In this document: one piece after another, positions 31,856 through 41,556 of the stretch
How positions within the stretch are numbered: the first letter of the stretch is position 1
Layout of the letters: the number at the start of each line of letters is the position of its first letter
From: Gluconobacter morbifer G707
GTDB taxonomy: Bacteria > Pseudomonadota > Alphaproteobacteria > Acetobacterales > Acetobacteraceae
Direction of reading: 5' to 3'
DNA length: 64,000 bases
NCBI RefSeq assembly: GCF_000234355.1
Contig: NZ_AGQV01000002.1
Location: forward strand, 124,001 to 188,000
The notes under the pieces: model-generated
Told to the model about the DNA's origin: nothing
The model's database searches: none
What the model saw: only the letters and a program-made list of their open reading frames with translations
Translations under genes and position numbers: made by a program

Positions 31856-33637
31856 TTACCGCTGCAACGGCAGACATGCCTTTTCAAGCCACTCCCTGAC
31901 CTCGGGCTCGACCTGTGGGCTAACGCGTTTTAGAACCTCGGCATGATAGGTATTCAGCCAGTCAATTTCGTCGTCATCCAGCAAAGATACGTCAATCAAT
32001 GCCCGGTCAATTGGGGTGTAACTCAGGATCTCGAATTCCAGAAACGTGCCTTTCCGGCCTTCGTATCGTGATTTGCGGACAAGCATCAGGTTTTCGGTAC
32101 GGATGCCATATTCGCCCGGCTCGTAATAACCTGGTTCGTTGGAAACGATCATGCCTGCCTCCAAAGCGACCGGACGATAAGCTGGCGAGATGTTCTGCGG
32201 ACCTTCATGGACGGACAGATAGCTTCCAATGCCATGGCCCGTACCATGGTCGTAATCCATACCGACCTGCCACAAGGCAGCGCGCGCTAGAACATCCAGA
32301 CGATGACCGGTAGTCCCAGACGGGAAACGCACGCGGGAGAGGGAGATATTGCCCTTCAGAACGCGGGTGAATGCGTCCCGGACTTTCTGCGGCGGAGCAC
32401 CCGGTCCAACCCAGACCGTACGTGTAATGTCAGTCGTACCGAACGGATACTGTCCTCCATTATCAATCAGATAGACACTGTCCGGCCCGAGAACACGGTC
32501 TTTCCCAACTGTTGCCCTGTAGTGCGGAAAAGCACCATTCGGTCCAACGGCCGAAATCGCATCGAAACTCTGTTCACGATATTCAGTGGCACGCAAACGG
32601 GTTGCATTCAGACGGTCAACGAGGGTGGTTTCGTGTTCACCTGTACCCGATGTTGCAACAGAATGGAGGAAGCGCGCCATTGCTATCCCGTCAAGCGCAT
32701 GAGCCTTGCGGGCTCCTTCCTGCTCGACCGTGTTCTTGATGGCTTTTGGAAGAGTGCAAGGATCATTCCCATCGACCGTTGTCGCACCGGCAGCCCGCAG
32801 GGTGTTTTCAAACCAGACGGGTGTGGTGACGGGGTCCAGACGGACCTTGCGCCCCCTGAAAATATCCAGCCGCTTTTCGAGCCGGGCAGGGGGCGAGACC
32901 TGAACTTCCGCGCCCAGAGCCTTCGCCAGTCCTGGTGCCAGACGGTCGGGCTCCGCGAACAGTTCCGCTTTTCCGTCAGCATGAAGAATCCCGTATCCAT
33001 GGGCTACGGGGGTCAATGGCACATCACTACCCCGAATGTTCAGCAACCATGCCAGAGACGTACAGTCTGCCAGAACGACAGCGTCCTGCCCGACCTTGCT
33101 GAGTTCCTGCGCGAGGCGGTGACGTTTGCTTTCGCTGGTTTCCCCGGCAAATTCCAGCGGATGATCCACAATGGCGTTTCCCGGAGGCGCAGGCTGGTCC
33201 GTCCAGGCCTGATCGACAGGGTTGCTCTCGACCGCAACCAGATCCACACCGTCCGCCAGCCATGACGTCAGCATGGAACGACTGACAAGACGTGGATCGT
33301 AGCCTATTTTTAGTCCCTGGGCATGCTGAGCCAGCCAGTCTGACACCGGTTCAAGCTGCACATGCCGGCGTTCCCAGAGTTCATGGGGAACCTGCTCCTC
33401 CATCTGGACGGTATAACGCCCATCCGAGAATACGGCGCCTTGGTCCTGCAAAAGCACTGCAAGCCCGGCACTGCCTGCGAAGCCCGTCAGCCATGCCAGA
33501 CGCTCAGAAGAAGCCGCAACATATTCTCCCAGATACTCGTCGCCACGGGGAATGATGAAGCCGTCAATTCCGAGTGCCTTACAGGCCTTGCGCACAAGGG
33601 CAGGACGCTCACGAAGGGGAATGGAGGAAAGGCTCAT
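31856..33637 (-). CDS. pepP: Xaa-Pro aminopeptidase (M24)
   Basis: 593 aa, long three-domain APP1-type enzyme (E. coli PepP is 441) that removes N-terminal residues before proline. Two creatinase-like N-terminal domains, then the pita-bread fold with metal ligands: two Asp in DNGGQYPFGTTDITRTVW, His in GTGHGIGSYLSVHEG, Glu in SNEPGYYEPGEYGIRTENL. Last gene of the helicase-prmA-GNAT-pepP operon; ATG overlaps the GNAT stop (ATGA). Confidence 0.92.
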   Translation of the reverse strand: MSLSSIPLRERPALVRKACKALGIDGFIIPRGDEYLGEYVAASSERLAWLTGFAGSAGLAVLLQDQGAVFSDGRYTVQMEEQVPHELWERRHVQLEPVSDWLAQHAQGLKIGYDPRLVSRSMLTSWLADGVDLVAVESNPVDQAWTDQPAPPGNAIVDHPLEFAGETSESKRHRLAQELSKVGQDAVVLADCTSLAWLLNIRGSDVPLTPVAHGYGILHADGKAELFAEPDRLAPGLAKALGAEVQVSPPARLEKRLDIFRGRKVRLDPVTTPVWFENTLRAAGATTVDGNDPCTLPKAIKNTVEQEGARKAHALDGIAMARFLHSVATSGTGEHETTLVDRLNATRLRATEYREQSFDAISAVGPNGAFPHYRATVGKDRVLGPDSVYLIDNGGQYPFGTTDITRTVWVGPGAPPQKVRDAFTRVLKGNISLSRVRFPSGTTGHRLDVLARAALWQVGMDYDHGTGHGIGSYLSVHEGPQNISPAYRPVALEAGMIVSNEPGYYEPGEYGIRTENLMLVRKSRYEGRKGTFLEFEILSYTPIDRALIDVSLLDDDEIDWLNTYHAEVLKRVSPQVEPEVREWLEKACLPLQR

Positions 33638-34164
33638 GAAAAATCCTTTTCCGTTTGAGGAACAGTCTCAAGACAAAGTGTCATGAACAGAAGGTCAAGC
33701 CAGCGGCCATTTTTCTGGCCAACCTGGGGAAGAGTACCGTTTTCCTGAAAGCCGAAACGACGGTGCAGAGCAATGGACGGGGCATTTCCTGCCGTGATAG
33801 CTGCTACCATGACATGAAATCCGGCTACTTTTGCATGATCCCGCAGACCTGCGAGAAGCTGCTGTCCTGTTCCGTGCCCCTGCCATACGGGAGCGACATA
33901 AAGGGAATGCTCGACCGTTTTCGCATACCCCTCAAAGGCGCGGAACGGACCATAAGAGCCATACCCGATCACGTGGTCCGTCTCATCAACAGCAACCAGC
34001 ACGGGAAAGCCGCGGGCTCTGCGCTCTTCAAACCACTGACGGCGCTGCGCCAGCGTGAAAGGCGTACTGATCCACAAGGCGTCCGTCTTCTCGATAGCGT
34101 CATTCGTGATGGACAGGATTTCCGGAAGATCCTGCTCCCATGCCTCACGGATCGTGACCGACAT
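33634..34164 (-). CDS. GNAT acetyltransferase, phosphinothricin acetyltransferase-like
   Basis: 176 aa. Pat/Bar-type GNAT: start VTIREAWEQDLPEILSITND, RRQWFEERRARGFPVLVA, VEHSLYVAPVWQGHGTGQQL (acetyl-CoA-binding loop) and HRRFGFQENGTLPQVGQK. Likely acetylates a free amine such as methionine sulfoximine/phosphinothricin analogues or an amino acid; substrate unproven. It is coupled to prmA (1-bp gap) and pepP (overlap). Confidence 0.85.
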   Translation of the reverse strand: MSVTIREAWEQDLPEILSITNDAIEKTDALWISTPFTLAQRRQWFEERRARGFPVLVAVDETDHVIGYGSYGPFRAFEGYAKTVEHSLYVAPVWQGHGTGQQLLAGLRDHAKVAGFHVMVAAITAGNAPSIALHRRFGFQENGTLPQVGQKNGRWLDLLFMTLCLETVPQTEKDFS

Positions 34165-34165
34165 T

Positions 34166-35074
34166 CTAACTACGGCGACGTAGGATTAGTGTCGCCCAAT
34201 CGCCTTCGCGCAATTTACGTTCCAGAACCAGACCCTGGCGCCGATGCGCTGCCAGCACCATATTGGCCTGTGTATCCAGCAGACCTGCCAGAATGGCTGT
34301 CCCTCTCGGCGCCAGATTCAGTGCAAGGGACTGCGCCATGCGGCACAGTGGACGAGCAAGAATATTGGCGAACACCAGATCATAGGGCGTATTGGCACGA
34401 ACCGCTGCCGTGCTCCACCCATTCCCGAAACGGCACTCTAACAGATTACCCAGTCCGTTCAGACGGGCGTTCAGTTGCGCAGTCCGTACAGACCAGGGTT
34501 CGATATCCACTGCCAGAACAGGCCGGTGCAGCAGGCTTGCCGCCGCCATAGCCAGAATCCCGGACCCACATCCCATATCGAGGATCCGCTGCGGCCTGCG
34601 ATGGACCACCAACTCAAGAGCGCGCAGACAGCCGCGCGTTGAACCATGCTCACCCGAACCGAAAGCAATACCCGCATCCAGGGTGATCGTCAGGCGGGAG
34701 CGATCAGGCTGCTCCTGAAGGTGAGTGCCACGAATGGCAAAGCGTTTTCCGACGTCCTGCTGGGGAAAAGATTCGTAGGTCCGGGCCAGCCAGCCTTCCG
34801 ATTCCGTAGGAATACGGATCAGTTCGGCATCACACCCGGTCAGAAGACGCGCGACCGCAAGGGCGCTTTCCAGTTCATCTTCCCTGTATCCCGTATCCTT
34901 AACGCCTTCGAGGCGCCAGTATTTCTGCGCATCGTCAGCTTCAAAGATCCCTACGGTTTCACAGACACACATCAGCGCCTGCTCAAACAGGGGAACAAAT
35001 TCCTCTTCCACCGTGATGGTCAGGGTCTCTAGCGCAGTGGCATGACGACGGCCAATGCTACGGGGTGCCATCAC
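34166..35074 (-). CDS. prmA: Ribosomal protein L11 methyltransferase
   Basis: 302 aa SAM-dependent methyltransferase that trimethylates L11. Motif I DMGCGSGILAMAAA, motif LDAGIAFGSGEHGSTRGCL before it, and DLVFANILARPLCRM (NPPY-like) match PrmA. Coupled to the upstream helicase by ATGA at 35071-35074. Confidence 0.92.
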   Translation of the reverse strand: MMAPRSIGRRHATALETLTITVEEEFVPLFEQALMCVCETVGIFEADDAQKYWRLEGVKDTGYREDELESALAVARLLTGCDAELIRIPTESEGWLARTYESFPQQDVGKRFAIRGTHLQEQPDRSRLTITLDAGIAFGSGEHGSTRGCLRALELVVHRRPQRILDMGCGSGILAMAAASLLHRPVLAVDIEPWSVRTAQLNARLNGLGNLLECRFGNGWSTAAVRANTPYDLVFANILARPLCRMAQSLALNLAPRGTAILAGLLDTQANMVLAAHRRQGLVLERKLREGDWATLILRRRS

Positions 35075-37293
35075 GATCTGATCTCCACGAAGTTTGCCAT
35101 GACGCGCTTGATGCCGTCCTTTTCAAAGTTGATTTCCAGCCGGTTCCCGTCTGCCGCAATGACGATGCCTTCCCCGAACTTGTGATGGAAAACAGTTGCG
35201 CCAACAGGAATAGAAGATTCTGCCTGAATATCCGTAATTTTTGGGCTTGAAGTCTGAAACCGGGCCGGACGCCGGCTGGTCAGGGGGCCGGAGGCAAACA
35301 TGGAAGGCATGGCTGCCGCCTGACGCCGGCTTTCGAAAGACTGGCCCGTAACCTGAACGTATTCGGAAGGAATTTCCTCGATGAACCTGCTTGGCATGGA
35401 AGACTGCCAGTTCGCGTAAATCCGGCGGCTGGCCGCATGAAGAACGATTGCCCGCCGACGCGCACGGGTCAGCCCCACGTACGCCAGACGTCGCTCTTCC
35501 TCGAGTGCACGGTTTCCCCCTTCATCCAGAGACCTCTGGGACGGGAACACACCTTCCTCCCATCCGGGAAGGAAAACCGTATCGAATTCCAGCCCTTTCG
35601 CACCATGCAGTGTCATGAGGCTGACCTTGTCATCTGACAGATCGCTTTCCGTATCCATGACAAGAGCCACATGCTCAAGAAAGCCCGCCAGCGTTCCGAA
35701 CTCACCAATGGCCCTCAGAAGTTCGCGGATATTATCAAGACGTCCGGGCGCTTCCACCGAACGGTCATCGCGCCACATCTGAAGGTAGCCACTGTCTTCA
35801 AGCAGTTGCTCCACTGCAACGACATGACCTTCCTTTTCCAGTGTGTCATGCGCCCGCTGGAACGCCGCCATGAGACCCGTCAGCGCCTCTTTCGATTTGC
35901 CCTTCAGGGTGCCCTGATCGATCTGCCAGCTTACTGCAGCCGTCAACGGGCCGGGAAGGGCGCGTGCCTGAACGTGCAGTTTCTGTACGGCAACAGCGCC
36001 CACACCTCTTTTGGGAACATTGATGATGCGTTCAAAGGCCAGATCATCCGAAGGCTGTGACAGGACACGCATGTACGCCATGCAGTCACGAATTTCCGCC
36101 CGCTCGTAAAACCGCAGGCCACCGACCACACGATAGGGGATACCGATCGTCATGAGGCGCTCTTCGAACGGGCGCGTCTGAAAACCGGCACGCATCAGAA
36201 TGGCGATTTCCGACAGGGAATGCCCATCAGCACGCAGACGCTCGATGGCGCCTCCCACCATCCGTGCTTCCTCATCGGAATCCCGGACGCCGATAATCTG
36301 GACACGCTCACCCTGCGCGTCTTCGCGTCCGGGCCTTAGGGTCTTGCCAAGACGTCCTTCATTATGGGCGATAAGCCCGGCAGCCGCAGCAAGAATCTGG
36401 GCCGTAGAGCGATAGTTCCGCTCCAGGCGGACAACCTTCGCCCCCGGAAAATCCTTTTCAAAGCGCAGGATGTTTTCCACCTCTGCCCCACGCCATGAAT
36501 AGATGGACTGGTCGTCATCCCCGACGCAGGCGATGTTGGATGGAGCGTTTTCCCGCTTTGCCAGAAGCCTCAGCCAGAGATACTGGATAGTGTTGGTGTC
36601 CTGATATTCATCGACCAGAATATAGCGAAAAATCCGATGGTACTGCGCCAGCACATTGGGCTGCCCACGCAGGATCTCCACCATGTGGAGCATGAGATCG
36701 CCAAAATCACAGGTGTTCAGCTCTCTCAGACGCTGCTGGTAAGACCTGTAAATAGCGAGTGCATGACCATTGGCGAAGTCACTATCCTCAGCGGGGGTGA
36801 CCCTCTCTGGCGTCAGACCCCGATCCTTCCAGCGCTGGATGATACCCAAGAGCTGGTTGGGTGGCCAGCGTTTGGTATCAATGCGCCAGGGCTCCATGAC
36901 CTGCTTGAGCAGACGCAACTGATCGTCCGTATCCAGAATGGTGAAACCACTTGTCAGGCCGACATATTCCGCATGCCGACGTAGCATCCGGGCACAGATG
37001 GAATGGAACGTTCCCAGCCACAATCCTTCCGCAGGCTCACCCAGGATGGCGCTGACACGTTCGCGCATTTCCCGCGCGGCCTTGTTCGTGAAGGTCACGG
37101 CCAGGATCTGGCTGGGATAGGCGCGCCCGGTCAGCAGGATATGCGCGAAACGGGTCGTCAGAACGCGCGTCTTGCCCGTACCGGCACCTGCCAGAATGAG
37201 AAGCGGTCCTTCCGTCGTCTCGATGGCCCGTCGCTGTTCGGGATTGAGGCGGGAAAGATAATCGGGAGTGGGGATCAGAGGGTCTTGCGGCAC
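35071..37293 (-). CDS. uvrD: UvrD/PcrA-type superfamily 1 DNA helicase
   Basis: 740 aa from the GTG at 37293, which keeps it off the divergent radC-like gene; an ATG at 37419 would overlap that gene by 99 bp. 3'-5' helicase for repair and fork restart. Motifs: Walker A GAGTGKTRVLTTRF, Walker B VDEYQDTN, GDDDQSIYSWRGAE, LMTLHGAKGLEFDTVFLPGW, EEERRLAYVGLTRARRR. A C-terminal Tudor-like beta domain (ATVFHHKFGEGIVIAADG) is as in PcrA. First gene of the four-gene operon. Confidence 0.95.
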   Translation of the reverse strand: MPQDPLIPTPDYLSRLNPEQRRAIETTEGPLLILAGAGTGKTRVLTTRFAHILLTGRAYPSQILAVTFTNKAAREMRERVSAILGEPAEGLWLGTFHSICARMLRRHAEYVGLTSGFTILDTDDQLRLLKQVMEPWRIDTKRWPPNQLLGIIQRWKDRGLTPERVTPAEDSDFANGHALAIYRSYQQRLRELNTCDFGDLMLHMVEILRGQPNVLAQYHRIFRYILVDEYQDTNTIQYLWLRLLAKRENAPSNIACVGDDDQSIYSWRGAEVENILRFEKDFPGAKVVRLERNYRSTAQILAAAAGLIAHNEGRLGKTLRPGREDAQGERVQIIGVRDSDEEARMVGGAIERLRADGHSLSEIAILMRAGFQTRPFEERLMTIGIPYRVVGGLRFYERAEIRDCMAYMRVLSQPSDDLAFERIINVPKRGVGAVAVQKLHVQARALPGPLTAAVSWQIDQGTLKGKSKEALTGLMAAFQRAHDTLEKEGHVVAVEQLLEDSGYLQMWRDDRSVEAPGRLDNIRELLRAIGEFGTLAGFLEHVALVMDTESDLSDDKVSLMTLHGAKGLEFDTVFLPGWEEGVFPSQRSLDEGGNRALEEERRLAYVGLTRARRRAIVLHAASRRIYANWQSSMPSRFIEEIPSEYVQVTGQSFESRRQAAAMPSMFASGPLTSRRPARFQTSSPKITDIQAESSIPVGATVFHHKFGEGIVIAADGNRLEINFEKDGIKRVMANFVEIRS

Positions 37294-37320
37294 ACTCCCG
37301 ATATAGAGTGAGATGCCTGC

Positions 37321-38010
37321 ATGGCCAATACACCCTCCCGGATCGATCTGACACGTGGCGCAAGCCCGAAAAGACATCGCGCCCGGATGAGAGCGCGTGT
37401 TCTGGCAAATGGCGCCCACACGCTAGCTGATTATGAAATTCTGGAAATGCTGCTTTTTGCAGGCATTCCCCGCCGGGACACCAAGCCACTGGCAAAGGGA
37501 CTCATGACCCATTTCGGTGGCCTGATCGACGTTTTTCGGGCGCCTACAGCCGAATTACGAGCAGCAGGTCTGGGCGATGACACGATCCGGGTCCTGCGTC
37601 TGCCAGCTATCGCGGCAGAACGTCTTGCTTCGTCCGAGCAGCGTGAAAGGCCCACGCTTGGAAACTGGGAACAGCTTCTCGACTACCTCGATACCGCTCT
37701 TCAAGACAGCATCTCTGAACAGTTCCGCCTTCTGTATCTCGATAATCGCAACCGGCTTCTTGCCGATGAAGCGGTTCCTGCCACCCAGGACATTCCGGAA
37801 CGAAATCGCTCCATTGCAATACGTGCCCTGCAACTTCATGCCACTGCGTTGATCGGTTTCCATGTCCAGCCCGGAAAAGCGCCCATCCATTACGCCCAGC
37901 CAGCCAGAGCACTAGACTGCGCCATGCGCCCACTGGCCATTACGCTCCATGACGTTCTGCTGACCGCCACCGGCCACCCCGTCAGCCTGAGGGGAGAAGG
38001 GCTGCTATGA
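37321..38010 (+). CDS. RadC-like protein with degenerate JAMM motif
   Basis: 229 aa, RadC/MPN domain architecture: N-terminal HhH-type domain (YEILEMLLFAGIPRRDTKPL) and C-terminal MPN. But the JAMM zinc site is broken: where the next gene has VHNHPSGDPTPSDAD this one has FHVQPGKAPIHYAQP, losing the second His, Pro-Ser and Asp. The DEA glutamate region remains. Likely catalytically dead. ATGA overlap with the intact paralogue suggests a paired complex. Confidence 0.75.
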   Translation: MANTPSRIDLTRGASPKRHRARMRARVLANGAHTLADYEILEMLLFAGIPRRDTKPLAKGLMTHFGGLIDVFRAPTAELRAAGLGDDTIRVLRLPAIAAERLASSEQRERPTLGNWEQLLDYLDTALQDSISEQFRLLYLDNRNRLLADEAVPATQDIPERNRSIAIRALQLHATALIGFHVQPGKAPIHYAQPARALDCAMRPLAITLHDVLLTATGHPVSLRGEGLL

Positions 38011-38729
38011 GCGATTCTACGGTTCTGGAGCCACCAGGACAGGACAGCACGGCCAGAGAAAGAGAAGACCCGTCCTATCCATCTGCTCCTATTGCCCTGC
38101 TGACAGGGCGCGGAAGGCATCTGCCAGACGATAAACTGCTCTATCTGATGACGCGGCTTTTCACCGGGCGCGAAGAGGGTACCGCAGAACTTTCCCAGGC
38201 TTTGACAACCCGCTTCAGAACCCTAGCCAATGTCCTGTCAGCCAGTCATCAGGAACTGGAATCCATCCGCACTATGGGAATGCACATGATTCCCATGATG
38301 GCCGTCCTTCAGGAAGCAGCCCTTCGTTACAATCGTGCCCGCCTGCCGGACGCAGATCTTCTTGATAACGAAGAAAAACTTCTGGATTATCTCACGGCCC
38401 GTCTGGCGCGGGAAAATATCGAGCAGTTCCGCATCCTGTTTCTGAACAGCCGGAACGGACTGATCGCAGATGAAGCGCAGGCGAGGGGAACAGTCAATCA
38501 CACTCCGGTTTATCCGCGAGAAGTCGCAAGACGCGCCGTGGAGATCGCCGCAACCTCGCTGGTGCTTGTTCATAATCATCCCAGCGGCGATCCCACGCCT
38601 TCTGACGCAGATATACAGATGACTCTTCAGGTTCAGGCAGCGCTGAATGTGGTCGGTGTGAATCTGGCCGATCATTTCATTATCGGCAACGGACAGCACA
38701 CCAGTTTCCGGCAAAAAGGCCTGTTCTGA
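38007..38729 (+). CDS. radC: RadC family JAMM-domain protein, intact
   Basis: 240 aa. N-terminal helix-hairpin-helix region and C-terminal MPN/JAMM domain with all ligands: LVHNHPSGDPTPSDADIQMT (HxHxxxxxPSxxD) and Glu in GLIADEAQARG. Once tied to DNA repair, its true role is uncertain; JAMM proteins are metalloproteases or nucleases. Tandem duplicate of 37321-38010. Confidence 0.9.
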   Translation: MSDSTVLEPPGQDSTAREREDPSYPSAPIALLTGRGRHLPDDKLLYLMTRLFTGREEGTAELSQALTTRFRTLANVLSASHQELESIRTMGMHMIPMMAVLQEAALRYNRARLPDADLLDNEEKLLDYLTARLARENIEQFRILFLNSRNGLIADEAQARGTVNHTPVYPREVARRAVEIAATSLVLVHNHPSGDPTPSDADIQMTLQVQAALNVVGVNLADHFIIGNGQHTSFRQKGLF

Positions 38730-38739
38730 AAACCAGATC

Positions 38740-39867
38740 CTATCGCCGTAAGGGGAGCAGATCTTCCAGACCCAGATCTCCCGGCAAACCGCCCCGTGGG
38801 AAAATCGTATTGACGTGCCCCATCTTCCGACCGGGACGCGCTTCCTTTTTTCCGTACAGATGCAGGGACGTACCATCTGTCGCAAGAATGGCTGGCACAC
38901 AGGCCATATCTTCCGGTCCGATCAGATTGTGCATGACAGCATCGGAATGACGGCACGCAGGCGGAAGAGGCAGACCGGCGACAGCCCGCACATGCATCTC
39001 GAACTGGTCCACCAGACATGCATCCATGGTCCAGTGGCCTGAATTATGCGGGCGCGGAGCAATTTCGTTAACAAGCAGACGACCATCGGCGGCATGAAAC
39101 ATTTCAACACCCATGATGCCAACCAGACCCAGCTCTTCGGCAATTTTCATCGCCATATCCTGTGCCTGCCGGGCCAGATCCGGCATGATGCGTGCAGGCG
39201 CCATAGTCACATCGAGAATACCATCACGATGACGGTTTTCGGCCACATCGAAGCAACGGACTGTTCCATCCTGTCCGCGGACAACCATCACGCTGACTTC
39301 GCGTTCGAAGTCGATCATCTTCTCCGCAACGAGCGGATAGGGAAGATCTGAAAGACCTGCAAGATCAGACGCCGTCTGGACACGAAACTGCCCTTTGCCG
39401 TCATATCCGAAACGGGTTGTCTTGAGAATCAGAGGGAAACCGATCTCTTCTGCGAGACCGTCCAGATCATCCTGACTCCGGACCGAACGCCAGGGCGCTA
39501 CTCTGACACCTGCTTTGGTCAGTCGTGTCTTTTCAATGATCCGGTCCTGACTGATCCGCAGAATATCACCAGCCGGCCGGACTGGCCGGAGCGCTTCCAG
39601 AAGAGTGAGACCTTCAGCACTGATATTTTCAAATTCGAATGTCACAACGTCACAATGTGCTGCAAAATCCCGCAGCGCCTGTGGATCATCATAGGAGCCG
39701 AGCGTAATGGATGCCGTTACTTCCGAGGCCGGACAATCAGCAACCGGATCAAGAATATGAACCCGATAACCCAGCTTGGACGCCGCGACCGCAGACATAC
39801 GCCCGAGTTGGCCCCCTCCTATGATTCCAATCGTGGAACCGGGCAAAAAAACGTCTTTCTGGCTCAT
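38740..39867 (-). CDS. purK: 5-(carboxyamino)imidazole ribonucleotide synthase
   Basis: 375 aa ATP-grasp enzyme: ATP + bicarbonate + AIR to N5-CAIR, purine biosynthesis. [20 protein letters not shown] (N-terminal pre-ATP-grasp), [40 protein letters not shown] and [17 protein letters not shown]. Start at 39867 overlaps the purE stop (ATGA); an upstream in-frame ATG gives an implausible extension. Last gene of ydcH-purE-purK. Confidence 0.95.
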   Translation of the reverse strand: MSQKDVFLPGSTIGIIGGGQLGRMSAVAASKLGYRVHILDPVADCPASEVTASITLGSYDDPQALRDFAAHCDVVTFEFENISAEGLTLLEALRPVRPAGDILRISQDRIIEKTRLTKAGVRVAPWRSVRSQDDLDGLAEEIGFPLILKTTRFGYDGKGQFRVQTASDLAGLSDLPYPLVAEKMIDFEREVSVMVVRGQDGTVRCFDVAENRHRDGILDVTMAPARIMPDLARQAQDMAMKIAEELGLVGIMGVEMFHAADGRLLVNEIAPRPHNSGHWTMDACLVDQFEMHVRAVAGLPLPPACRHSDAVMHNLIGPEDMACVPAILATDGTSLHLYGKKEARPGRKMGHVNTIFPRGGLPGDLGLEDLLPLRR

Positions 39868-40391
39868 TCGACCGGCACATCCCCGACGGCTGCAGTGCGT
39901 GTCGCTCGCCATGCTTCCAAGCGCGCCGCAATTTCGGCACTGGAGAGAGACAGGATGGAGGCGGCGAGCAGACCGGCATTTGTTGCCCCCGCTTTCCCGA
40001 TGGCAAGTGTCCCCACCGGAACGCCGCCAGGCATCTGGACAATGGATAGTAGACTATCCTGCCCATGAAGAGCACGGCTTTCCACTGGAACCCCTAGGAC
40101 AGGCAATGTCGTCCATGCTGCACACATGCCAGGCAGATGGGCCGCCCCGCCTGCGCCGGCAATAATGACCTGTAATCCCCGTTTGCGCGCTGTCTTGGCG
40201 TATTCGACAAGTCTGTCAGGCGTCCGATGCGCGGAAACGATCCGTCGTTCGTGGGATATGCCAAGTTCATCAAGCACTTCGCAGGCATGGCGCATGGTTT
40301 CCCAGTCGGACTGGCTTCCCATGATGACGCCTACGCGAAGGCTGGAGGCGTCCTGAAGGACATCGTCGGAAGAAGAAAGGGTCTGGCTCAT
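39864..40391 (-). CDS. purE: N5-CAIR mutase
   Basis: 175 aa. Class I PurE, converts N5-CAIR to [64 protein letters not shown] and [20 protein letters not shown] are conserved PurE blocks. Its start codon follows the ydcH stop directly and its stop overlaps purK's start. Confidence 0.95.
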   Translation of the reverse strand: MSQTLSSSDDVLQDASSLRVGVIMGSQSDWETMRHACEVLDELGISHERRIVSAHRTPDRLVEYAKTARKRGLQVIIAGAGGAAHLPGMCAAWTTLPVLGVPVESRALHGQDSLLSIVQMPGGVPVGTLAIGKAGATNAGLLAASILSLSSAEIAARLEAWRATRTAAVGDVPVE

Positions 40392-40595
40392 TCAGGCAAT
40401 GTTGTCCGGGATGAGACGGGTCTCGATCCAGGCGATCTCGTCCTTGAGCTGCAACTTGCGCTTCTTGAGGCGCTGAAGCTGGAGCTGGTTGAGGGGATGA
40501 TGGATCAGACGTTCAATGACCGTGTCAAGATCACGATGCTCGCTCCGCAATTCATGCAGACGCTTCAGCATGGCGGCATTGTTGTCAGTCAGCAT
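40392..40595 (-). CDS. YdcH/DUF465 family protein
   Basis: 67 aa helical hairpin (RLHELRSEHRDLDTVIERLI then QLQRLKKRKLQLKDEIAWIE), the exact DUF465 pattern. Function unknown; commonly abundant in alphaproteobacteria. Ends at the base before the purE ATG, so in one operon with it. Confidence 0.85.
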   Translation of the reverse strand: MLTDNNAAMLKRLHELRSEHRDLDTVIERLIHHPLNQLQLQRLKKRKLQLKDEIAWIETRLIPDNIA

Positions 40596-40705
40596 GTTGT
40601 CGATCCCGGAGCAGGGTCAGGGCAGAATGGTAAGACAGGAGAGCCTGTCCATCATTTCAGTTCCCTACCATAATGCGCGGGGATCAGGCCAGTAGGTCTC
40701 ATCAG

Positions 40706-40732
40706 AACGGGGAACAAAGTATATTCCCCGTT
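40706..40732 (-). terminator. Hairpin after trcR
   Basis: AACGGGGAA, 9-base loop, TTCCCCGTT: a perfect 9-bp stem 20 bp after the trcR stop on its strand, ahead of the ydcH operon. T-tract is poor, so a weak or factor-assisted terminator. Confidence 0.5.
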
Positions 40733-40751
40733 ACTCCGGTGGTGTTGCTTT

Positions 40752-41336
40752 TCAGTCCTGCCCGTCACCAGCGGTAGCATAACTGTCCACAACCGGAAGA
40801 GCCTGTCCGTCGCGGGCAAGACGGTCATTGGCAGCGTTGACAGCTGCGTTGAGATCCGTCTGTGTGCAAAGTCCCAGAATGACCGGATCACGCGGCTTGA
40901 TGTTGGCGCTGTTCCAGTGCTGACGGTCACGCACCTTGATGATGGTGTCCTTCGTCGTTCCCAGCAGCTTGACGATCTGTGCCTCGGAAAGCTGTGGAAA
41001 CTGACGCAGGATGAATGCAATCGCGTCCGGACGATCATTCCGCTTGGCCACTGGCGTGTAACGGGCACCTTTGGTCCGTTTCTTAACCGGACTGGCAGAT
41101 GGCAGGATTTTCAGCCGGGCTTCTGAATTGGCTTCACAGCGCTTGATCTCGGCTTCGGACAACTGGTGATTTTTGACGGGATCATAACCATTGATACCCG
41201 CTGCAACTTCCCCATCAGCAATCGCCTGAACTTCCAGCGGATGCATCCCGCAGAATTCAGCAATCTGGGTAAATGTCAGCCCGGTCTTCTCGATAAGCCA
41301 GACGGCCGTGGCCTTGGGCATCAGGGGAAGGGTCAT
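40752..41336 (-). CDS. trcR: Cell-cycle transcriptional regulator TrcR (DUF1013)
   Basis: 194 aa from the ATG at 41336. DUF1013 signature throughout: MPKATAVWLIEKTGLTFTQI, FCGMHPLEVQAIADGEVA, and a second HTH (AIAFILRQFPQLSEAQIVKL, GTTKDTIIKVRDRQHWN). Described in Caulobacter as an RNA-polymerase-associated cell-cycle regulator. Frame extends upstream but RBS and homology favour this start. Confidence 0.88.
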   Translation of the reverse strand: MTLPLMPKATAVWLIEKTGLTFTQIAEFCGMHPLEVQAIADGEVAAGINGYDPVKNHQLSEAEIKRCEANSEARLKILPSASPVKKRTKGARYTPVAKRNDRPDAIAFILRQFPQLSEAQIVKLLGTTKDTIIKVRDRQHWNSANIKPRDPVILGLCTQTDLNAAVNAANDRLARDGQALPVVDSYATAGDGQD

Positions 41337-41556
41337 GTCAATGCGTTCCTTTTGGGGCGCGAATGGGCCAGCAAACGCAGGCACCGATTGGCGTACCCGG
41401 CAAGGAAAACCCGACACGGGAGATGATCGCGGCACCTGCTGGATGCACGGCGATTAAGAAACTGGATATGGGCTACTACCCATCCACGGTCAAGAACCAA
41501 TATCGAAGCGGGACCGGTTTACACCGGTGCCGCCTGATAAATTCATTACCTTCCGA

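Noticed and set aside
32303-33265. 320-aa open frame on the plus strand
   Set aside because: Antisense to pepP; no domain, and the minus-strand protein has complete metal ligands.
40710-40732. GGAAC...GTT pair resembling a stress promoter
   Set aside because: Spacing is 14, and the bases are part of a perfect hairpin behind trcR.
41500-41545. ACCGGT-TTAC-ACCGGT hairpin after hsp20
   Set aside because: Short self-palindromic arms and no T-tract; not strong enough to call a terminator.
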